From positions 2,504,918-2,515,213 of the forward strand of contig CP070688.1 of the NCBI GenBank assembly GCA_020353135.1: 10,296 bases of DNA, given 5' to 3'. Numbering within the stretch: position 1 is the first letter of the stretch; the number at the start of each line of letters is the position of its first letter. Positions 1-6,512 of the stretch are shown piece by piece. Source of the DNA: Chloroflexota bacterium. Its GTDB lineage: Bacteria > Chloroflexota > Anaerolineae > Promineifilales > Promineifilaceae. A program made the position numbers and the translations under genes. Under the pieces are notes generated by a model that did not search any database, was not told the DNA's origin, and worked only from the letters and a program-made list of their open reading frames with translations.

Positions 1-3000
1 AGAGGAGTTGCTCAGGCGATTGGAGCGTGACTACGCCTCGGTTCATGCGGACCGCGCCCGTCTACACGATGATCCGGCCGTCTTCGTACGAGAATACTTG
101 CAGGCTAATGTTCGCCGAACCAGCGAACGGGTGAGAGGCCTCAACCAGCGCGCCGTCGAGACGCTCAGGGCGCGCCTAGCAGCCATTGAAGGTGAGTTAG
201 ATACGCTGGAGGAACGTTGCGCAGACGACGCCTGGACGCAGGCAGCTTTATCCCTCAGTCACTATCTATTCTGGACAGATGAGGCTGAAGCTTGGCGCTG
301 GATTATTCCTCGCTACGTCGAGGGTATGGCCTATAGTCGAGATCTGCGCAATGGCCTGCTAGAAGTGATCGGCGATTGGAAAACGCTCAGCGAAGGTACT
401 GAGCGTCTTTATGGCATCTTGCGGACGCCGGACGACGCGACCGCCCTATTGAAGGTCCTGAATAGATTGGAAGACCGAGGCTGGCTCAATGGTGAGAATG
501 CACTTGAGCGACAGGCGATTCTTGAGTTACAGCGCAGCAACCACCTGCTACGCCAGGGTCAACTCAAGGCAGCCCTGGATCTTTATGAGAAAGTTAATGC
601 CGGGCTACCTTCCCAGGGTCAGTTGCTGCGTAGCCAACTCGCCGACGGTTATGAGCTGTTGGCCCACCGGTTGCTATGGCCATCCGATCGCTATCAGACA
701 GTGCACGATGCCGCCGTCGAGCAAGTTTTGCACCGTGTACTTGAATGGTACCCGACCAGGCACAATGCCTGGTACTTGCTGGGCGTAAACCTGGGCACAT
801 CCGGACAATATGAGGCGGCCATCGAGGCTTTGCAGCAGGCGATCGAACTGAATGACCAATTCGCGGCCGCCTATAGCGCCTTAGGCAACATTTATATCGC
901 CCTTAATCGGCACGATGAGGCGCGTGCTGCCTATGATCAGGCGTTGGCCGTGGACCCATCTTCTCCCCGCGGGCATGGTGGCTTAGGGGCAGTTCACCAG
1001 GCCATGGGCAACCCGGAGCAAGCGATCGCAGCCTACGAAAAAGCGATCGCGCAGGACGCGCGATACGTCGATGCTCGCATTGGCCTGGGCCAAATGTACC
1101 TGGCGGCGGGAGATCATGAGCAAGCCCTGGCGATTCTCTCTGAGGCTGCAGCCCTTGCTCCGAGCCGACCGGTGGTTCACAACGCAGTGGGCGACGCCCA
1201 AATCGCCATGAATCATCCTGAAGAAGCTGTCGCCAGTTTTCAGAAGGCGGTAGAGTTAGAACCGGCTTACGCTCCAACCTACTGCGGCATGGGCCGGGCC
1301 TATCGAGCGCTCGGCCGGCCTGAAACGGCCATCGCAGCCTATCAGCGCGCTGCCGAGTTGGTGCCCGGTGAAGGAGAGCCCTTCGCCGGGCTGGGAGATC
1401 TACACGCCGACGCCGGCCGCTACGGTCAAGCTATCGTCGCCTACGAACGGGCCATCGATCTCGGTTTTGTTAATGCCTCCACCTATGAGCGGCTGGCCCA
1501 GGCACACAGGAGCAGCGGCCAATACGCGGCCGCGCTCGCTGCGCACCAGAGGGCCCAGGAACTAGATCCGACTCATCCGGTCGACTACGAAAATCTGGGC
1601 TCGATCTACCTGGCTCTTGGTCAATATGAGAAGGCCCGAGATGCTTATGGGCGGTCAGTGGAAACGGACGCAAAGAATTCAGCTGCACTGACCGGTCTGG
1701 CAGAAGCTCTGTGCGCTCTCGGCCGCCAGGATGAAGCGCTTTCTGCTTACGAAGAAGCGGTTGCGCATGATCCGGACCACGCGCCCGCCTACCGCGGACT
1801 GGGCAATCTGTTTCTATTGCAGGGCACATTTAGCCAGGCGCTGCCAGCGTTCTGGCGAGCGATTGAATTGGAGCCAGCCGATATTGTGGCTCAAATTGGC
1901 ATTGGCGATACTTATGTGGCCCAGAAGCAATACAAGAAAGCCATTGCTGCCTATCAGCGCGTTCTGGATCTCGATCCTGACGAAACCCGGGCTCACTGTG
2001 GACTTGGCGACGTATATCTCGAGCTCAATATGCCTAATGCAGCCCGGGACGCTTATGAAAGCGCCATCAATAGCGATGAGACCTATGCCAGGGCCTACAA
2101 TGGCCTGGGCAACGCCTTGGTCCAGCTCCGTCATTTGCGCCGGGCGATGATCACTTACCGCCAGGCAGCGAAGTACGCGCCCGACGATCCCACTGCCTAC
2201 ATCAATCTTGGACAGCTCTATTTGAAGCAACGTCACCATGAGGAAGCGGGTGCTGTGCTGGAGAAGGCCGTCGAAATGGATCCGGACAGCGCCGCCGGCT
2301 GGGAGGCGCTGGCAGATCAGAAGCGGATGCTTGGCCATTTAGTTGCTGCCATCGCCACTTATAAGCGTGTCCTGGAATTGAACAGCGGCCAATCGACAGC
2401 CCACAACAAGTTGGGCCAGATCTACGCGCAACTCGGCCGAACCGGCGAGGCGCTTGAAGCCTTTCAGCAGGCGCTAACGCTGAACCCAAATGATCCCGTT
2501 GCTTACACGGGTCTCGGCACTGTTTACGTAGCGCTAGGCAAGAACGATGAGGCGCTGAAATCATTCAATCAGGCCATCAAGATCGATCCATATTACCTGG
2601 AAGCTTACGTTGGACAGGCAGAAGCTCTGGTTGCCCTGGGCCGGACGAAAAACGCCCTGAAAGCGTTGCGGCGGGCCGAGGAGCTTAATAATCAGGAAGC
2701 GGCCGTACACCATGGTCTGGGGCGTGTCTACATCGAAATGTACCGGCGGGAGGACGCCGAAAGATCCTTCAAAAAGGCGATTGAATTGGACCCTGATTGG
2801 ACGGCGCCTTACAATGCCCTGGGAGATTTCTATGTCGCCGCCGGCCGCGACGACGAGGCGGTTGTCGTCTACGAGCGATCGCTGGCCCTTAACTCCAGCC
2901 AGGCACAGCCTCACTGTGGATTAGGCCGCTCTTATCAACGCGCCGGTCGCCGCCAAGAGGCGCTGGCCGCCTTTCGCCTGGCCGTGGACCTGGAACCAGG

Positions 3001-6000
3001 AAATAGCGAGGCTCAAACTGGACTGGGCGAGCTCCTCCTCGAGCGTGATCAGGCCCAAGAGGCGTCGACCGCTTTCCGACACGCGCTCGAAGTGACTCCC
3101 CGTTCGACCGCTGCCCTATTTGGCCTGGGCCTGGCGTTAGCCGCCGTCGACGAACCGGCAGAGGCTGAGGAAGTACTTCGTGACGTCCTGGCCTTGAAGC
3201 CCAATTGGGCAGAGCCTTATGCTGCTCTCGGCCTGGTTTGCGCGCGGCAGGGACGCGCCCATGAAGCCATTGGTGCCTTTGAACAAGCGCTGGCCCTTGA
3301 TCCGATTGTCACCATTCCGCAATCAGAACTGGCGGAGCAATATCAATTGCTTGGCGATCAAGCTGCCGCGCTGGAAGCCTATCGGCAGGCGGCCGAAATG
3401 TCCGACGATGACGCCTCTGCCCGGCAGGGCATGGGCGATACTCTATTTGCCTTGGGTCGCTACCAGGAGGCTGAGACACCGTACGAGGCGGCCGCAGAAC
3501 TCGCTGAGGGCTGGTCCGCGCCGCATCGAGGACTGGGCGCGGTGTATCTGGCCACCGGCCGCGTTGAAGAAGCTGTGGCGGCCTATCGGGCGGCAATTGA
3601 CCTCGACGAGTCAGACCCAGATGCTCACTGTGGTCTGGCAGATGCCTACGTGGCGGCCGGGCATCTTCAGCGGGCGCTGGCTACCTACGACCTAACCCTG
3701 GCCATGTGGCCGGAAATGGCCTCGGCCCATCGGGGATTGGGCCGTGTTTATCAGGCTCTCGACCGCCCGCAAGAAGCACAGGCGGCTTACGAACAGGCGC
3801 TCGACCTTGATCCTACTTCTGTCTCAATGACCGATCTCGGCGATCTGTATCTGTCATTGGACAGAAATGAAGGCGCTCTGAATGCGTTTCAGCAAGCGCT
3901 GGCCGAAGATGCGGACAATGGTGAGGCCTTGAGCGGGATTGGCGACGTATACCTGCGTCGAGACCGGCTGCATGAAGCGAGGCGAATGTATAAACGGGCA
4001 ATCGAAGTGGCCAGCGATCGACCGCGAGCCTACATCGGCCGCGGTCATGTAGAAGCCAAACTCGGTAATTATCGCCGGGCCTTGGCCGCCTATTGGCAGG
4101 CACTGAATCTCGATACCAACAGTGTGCCGGCATTGAAGGGTGTTGCCTTTGCCTGCGCGGCCCAGGGCAGTTACGCGAGGGCGCTCAAGTTCTATGAACG
4201 GGCGGCCGAGTTAGCCCCACACGATCCGGTTGCCCTCAGCGGCGCAGGCGAAGCGTCATTGGCTCTAGAGCAGTACAAAGATGCGGAAGCGCGCTTCCGC
4301 GCGGCGGCCGATCTGGACACCCAGTCTGCGCCGGCTTTCGACGGTCTTGGCCAGGCGCTAAACGGTCTCAATCGGCCCGAGCCGGCCATTCAAGCTTTCG
4401 AGACCGCGATCGCCCTGGATGCGCTGCAAGTGGCAAGCCATTTTGGGCTGGCTCAGGCGCTAGCCAACCGAGGGCAGTACCGGGACGCGGCCCCGGCATA
4501 CAGGCGAGCGATCGAGCTAGAACCGGCGAACGAACAGGCCCTCTTCGGGCTGGGGCAGGCCTATCTGGCGCTAAATCAGTCTGGTCAGGCTCTGGAGGCC
4601 GCGAAACGGGCCAAAGCTCAAGGCCTGGAGTCGGCCGAATTGTACTGTCTCATTGGCGATGCCTGCAGCGCATTGAGGCGCTACGATGAGGCTGGCGTCA
4701 ACTATCAACAGGCCGTCGACCTGGAACCGACACGAGCTGACGCTTTTACCGGCTTGGGGAACACTTACTATGCTTTGGGCCAGATCGACGAATCGCTTGA
4801 CGCCTACCGCCAGGCGTTGCGACTCGATCCGGATCATGCCGCTGCCTATTATCGACTGGGTAATATTCAGCATGACATGGGCCGGACATATGATGCGCTG
4901 GTCGCCTACCAGCGCGCCCTTGAACGCGACGACGAATACGCCGAGCCTTACCATGGGGCCGGGCGCGTCTACGCCGAGCTAGGACGTTCAACTGACGCCA
5001 TTACCGCTTATCGGCACGCGATCAGGCTAGCACCGCAGGATCATGTGGCCCACCGGCAGCTTGGCAAACTCTATTTGCGAGCCGGCCGTACTGACGAGGC
5101 GATGGAAGCATTCGAGCACGCTCGTTCCGGCCAACCAGACGACCCGGCCGTCTACAGTGGCCTGGGCGCGGCTTATCTGCAAATGGAAGATGCGGAACGC
5201 GCTCAAACGTCCTTCGAACGCGCGCTGGAATTGGACCCGTCCGCGGGTGATGCACTGGCCGGAATTGGGGCCGTGTATTTCCAGCAGGGTCGTGATGAGG
5301 AAGCGCTGGCTGCTTATCGCCAGGCCATCGGATCTGCGCCCGATCATGCGGCGCTATTCACCGGGCTGGGCCAAGTATATGTGCGCTTGAATCGCCTAGA
5401 CGAGGCCCTGGAAGCCTATCAGAAGGCCATTAGCCTCGATCCGAAGGATCCGGCGCCGCGTTCAGGCCTGGGCGATATTTATACGCATCTTGGCCGCGTG
5501 GACGAGGCCATCGCTGCCTTTCAGCGAGCAACACGCCTCGACAGTGGGTTTGGCCCAGCCTATATTGGCCTGGGCAGCATCTATCGGGACCTACGGCGTC
5601 CGTTTGACGCCCTAAGCGCCTACGAACGCGCAATTCGGCTTGGATCGAACGATCCAGCGGCCTACAAAGGGCTGGGCAATGTCTATAATGACCTGGGCCG
5701 GAGCGTCGAAGCAGCAAAAGCCTACCGGCAGGCAATGCCGCTTGACCCTGAAGACGCCGAGATTCAATTGGGCCTGGGCAATGTTCATCGTGACAACAAC
5801 TCCTGGGATGAAGCGATTGCCGCCTACCAGAAGGCGACGCAACTCGATCCGGGTGATGCCACGGCATATGCGAACCTGGGCGACGTGTTCAATACGGTTG
5901 GTCGGACAAATGAGGCCCTGGATTCGTACAGTCGGGCCGTGGAACTCAACCCGGCCGATGCGCTTTCCCGTGGATCGTTGGCTGGGCTATATCGCCGCCT

Positions 6001-6238
6001 TGGCCATCTGGAAGAATACGAGGATCAGATTGACATCGCCCGCGAACTGAGCGCCGAAGAGAGTGAGTACAATCGCGCTTGCCTGGAAGCGATCGCCGGC
6101 AATGTCGACCCGGCTATCTCGTTGTTGCGGGTAGCTATGGAGAAACACCAGGTGCAGCGGGAGTGGGTTCGCCGGGACCCAGACCTTGAATCGATTCGCG
6201 ACGATCCGCGATTCAAAGAGCTACTTGGCGAGAGCTGA
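1..6238 (+). CDS. Giant tetratricopeptide-repeat (TPR) protein, 5' end outside the window
   Basis: A single frame is open from the left edge (GAG GAG then TTG at 8) to TGA at 6236-6238. The TTG at 8 has no clear ribosome site, so the gene almost certainly starts upstream. Numbering from that TTG, 2076 residues are visible. Residues 1-251 are helical, charged and not canonical TPR, with a coiled-coil-like stretch near 40-70 and a Trp-rich patch (FWTDEAEAWRW) near 90-100. Residues 252-2018 are 52 TPR units carrying the family signature: Gly at position 8, Tyr at 11, Ala at 20, Tyr/Phe at 24, Ala at 27 and Pro at 32. Residues 2019-2076 form a cap with an REWVRRDPDLESIRDDPRF motif, a type of ending seen in other bacterial TPR proteins. 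TPR superhelices are protein-binding scaffolds. No catalytic motif, signal peptide or membrane segment is visible. The missing N-terminus could hold an NTPase (STAND-like), kinase or other effector domain; that is inference. The reading as a TPR protein is secure, the function unknown. Confidence 0.96.
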   Translation, partial: EELLRRLERDYASVHADRARLHDDPAVFVREYLQANVRRTSERVRGLNQRAVETLRARLAAIEGELDTLEERCADDAWTQAALSLSHYLFWTDEAEAWRWIIPRYVEGMAYSRDLRNGLLEVIGDWKTLSEGTERLYGILRTPDDATALLKVLNRLEDRGWLNGENALERQAILELQRSNHLLRQGQLKAALDLYEKVNAGLPSQGQLLRSQLADGYELLAHRLLWPSDRYQTVHDAAVEQVLHRVLEWYPTRHNAWYLLGVNLGTSGQYEAAIEALQQAIELNDQFAAAYSALGNIYIALNRHDEARAAYDQALAVDPSSPRGHGGLGAVHQAMGNPEQAIAAYEKAIAQDARYVDARIGLGQMYLAAGDHEQALAILSEAAALAPSRPVVHNAVGDAQIAMNHPEEAVASFQKAVELEPAYAPTYCGMGRAYRALGRPETAIAAYQRAAELVPGEGEPFAGLGDLHADAGRYGQAIVAYERAIDLGFVNASTYERLAQAHRSSGQYAAALAAHQRAQELDPTHPVDYENLGSIYLALGQYEKARDAYGRSVETDAKNSAALTGLAEALCALGRQDEALSAYEEAVAHDPDHAPAYRGLGNLFLLQGTFSQALPAFWRAIELEPADIVAQIGIGDTYVAQKQYKKAIAAYQRVLDLDPDETRAHCGLGDVYLELNMPNAARDAYESAINSDETYARAYNGLGNALVQLRHLRRAMITYRQAAKYAPDDPTAYINLGQLYLKQRHHEEAGAVLEKAVEMDPDSAAGWEALADQKRMLGHLVAAIATYKRVLELNSGQSTAHNKLGQIYAQLGRTGEALEAFQQALTLNPNDPVAYTGLGTVYVALGKNDEALKSFNQAIKIDPYYLEAYVGQAEALVALGRTKNALKALRRAEELNNQEAAVHHGLGRVYIEMYRREDAERSFKKAIELDPDWTAPYNALGDFYVAAGRDDEAVVVYERSLALNSSQAQPHCGLGRSYQRAGRRQEALAAFRLAVDLEPGNSEAQTGLGELLLERDQAQEASTAFRHALEVTPRSTAALFGLGLALAAVDEPAEAEEVLRDVLALKPNWAEPYAALGLVCARQGRAHEAIGAFEQALALDPIVTIPQSELAEQYQLLGDQAAALEAYRQAAEMSDDDASARQGMGDTLFALGRYQEAETPYEAAAELAEGWSAPHRGLGAVYLATGRVEEAVAAYRAAIDLDESDPDAHCGLADAYVAAGHLQRALATYDLTLAMWPEMASAHRGLGRVYQALDRPQEAQAAYEQALDLDPTSVSMTDLGDLYLSLDRNEGALNAFQQALAEDADNGEALSGIGDVYLRRDRLHEARRMYKRAIEVASDRPRAYIGRGHVEAKLGNYRRALAAYWQALNLDTNSVPALKGVAFACAAQGSYARALKFYERAAELAPHDPVALSGAGEASLALEQYKDAEARFRAAADLDTQSAPAFDGLGQALNGLNRPEPAIQAFETAIALDALQVASHFGLAQALANRGQYRDAAPAYRRAIELEPANEQALFGLGQAYLALNQSGQALEAAKRAKAQGLESAELYCLIGDACSALRRYDEAGVNYQQAVDLEPTRADAFTGLGNTYYALGQIDESLDAYRQALRLDPDHAAAYYRLGNIQHDMGRTYDALVAYQRALERDDEYAEPYHGAGRVYAELGRSTDAITAYRHAIRLAPQDHVAHRQLGKLYLRAGRTDEAMEAFEHARSGQPDDPAVYSGLGAAYLQMEDAERAQTSFERALELDPSAGDALAGIGAVYFQQGRDEEALAAYRQAIGSAPDHAALFTGLGQVYVRLNRLDEALEAYQKAISLDPKDPAPRSGLGDIYTHLGRVDEAIAAFQRATRLDSGFGPAYIGLGSIYRDLRRPFDALSAYERAIRLGSNDPAAYKGLGNVYNDLGRSVEAAKAYRQAMPLDPEDAEIQLGLGNVHRDNNSWDEAIAAYQKATQLDPGDATAYANLGDVFNTVGRTNEALDSYSRAVELNPADALSRGSLAGLYRRLGHLEEYEDQIDIARELSAEESEYNRACLEAIAGNVDPAISLLRVAMEKHQVQREWVRRDPDLESIRDDPRFKELLGES
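761..6061 (+). repeat. Array of 52 tandem TPR units (102-bp period)
   Basis: I aligned the translation by eye from H252 (HNAWYLLG) to E2018. It divides into 52 consecutive units. All are 34 residues except unit 31 (starts at 3821, VSMTDLGDLY), which has 33, consistent with one in-frame codon loss before its Leu-Gly. The arithmetic closes: 51 x 34 + 33 = 1767 residues, and 251 + 1767 + 58 = 2076. Units share the consensus A-x-x-Y-x-G-L-G-x-x-Y-x-x-L-G-R followed by E-A-I-x-A-Y and A-(I/L)-x-L-D-P, but differ widely at other sites and in codon choice. The array therefore looks old and diversified, not recently amplified. With the 7-8 repeats per turn known for TPR superhelices, this would give roughly 6.5-7.5 turns. 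Confidence 0.93.
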
Positions 6239-6249
6239 GACGTCCTTGG

Positions 6250-6307
6250 GAACCGTTCTCCGCAAACTGGGTTCATCGCTCTAAGATAGCGACGCCCGTC
6301 AGAACCC
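6250..6307. terminator. Nested inverted repeats between convergent genes, possible weak bidirectional terminator
   Basis: The 85 bp between the TPR stop (6238) and the residual hydrolase frame (ends 6324) contain GGGTTC at 6269-6274 pairing with GAACCC at 6302-6307. Inside it, TCGCT (6276-6280) pairs with AGCGA (6288-6292) around a 7-nt loop. A third element, GAACC at 6250-6254, could instead pair with GGTTC at 6270-6274. No T-tract follows on either strand, so this is not a typical intrinsic terminator. Its position between two converging transcripts suggests a termination or end-protection role, but the stems are short. Confidence 0.3.
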
Positions 6308-6323
6308 TTCAGGGAATAAAGAA

Positions 6324-6512
6324 TTAGCGGCGTCCGACGAGACGGCCCAGATCCCGTCCCACCCATACCTGATTAGAAAATTCCGGATCGCTGGCCGAAG
6401 CGACGAAGAAAGTAACGCCTTGGACGACAGGCCGGGACTGAAGCTCGCGCCAAAATCGAAGGTAACCCTTGGCCACCTGCCCTGGCGTCGCCGCGCCCTT
6501 GTTGTGGCTGGC
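6324..6512 (-). pseudogene. Severed C-terminus of the M23/SH3/glycosidase-like gene, downstream of an in-frame TAG
   Basis: On the minus strand, in the same frame as the upstream gene, 62 sense codons follow the TAG at 6515-6513 and end at TAA (6326-6324). They translate to ASHNKGAATPGQ, then VAKGYLRFWREL, then VVQGVTFFVASASD, and finally NQVWVGRDLGRLVGRR. This is the expected end of a TIM-barrel hydrolase: the residues after the beta-7 nucleophile, a helix, the beta-8 strand (GVTFFVA) and the last helix. There is no frameshift and no start codon with a ribosome site just after the TAG, so the segment is probably not translated independently. Either the gene is a nonsense mutant, the TAG is read through, or the base is a sequencing or assembly error. 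Restoring one sense codon would give a 775-residue protein. Confidence 0.8.

Noticed and set aside
1022..1050. Two copies of the octamer GCGATCGC within 30 bp, and a third at 6089-6096, resembling the cyanobacterial HIP1 element
   Set aside because: They fall on Ala-Ile-Ala codons (GCG ATC GC) of TPR helices and are too few for genome-wide enrichment to be judged. Codon coincidence explains them.
903..2564. Several long open frames on the minus strand, and others in the second plus frame, across the TPR gene
   Set aside because: They are shadows created by the 102-bp periodic, GC-rich coding sequence. Their translations are Arg/Pro/Ala-rich without recognisable domains, while the TPR frame is unmistakable throughout.
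761..6061. The TPR region as a recent tandem DNA amplification or assembly collapse
   Set aside because: Neighbouring units differ extensively in both residues and codons, and I saw no long identical block between units.
6324..6512. The tail after the TAG as an independent small gene
   Set aside because: It continues the same frame with TIM-barrel C-terminal features and has no start codon with a ribosome site near its beginning.
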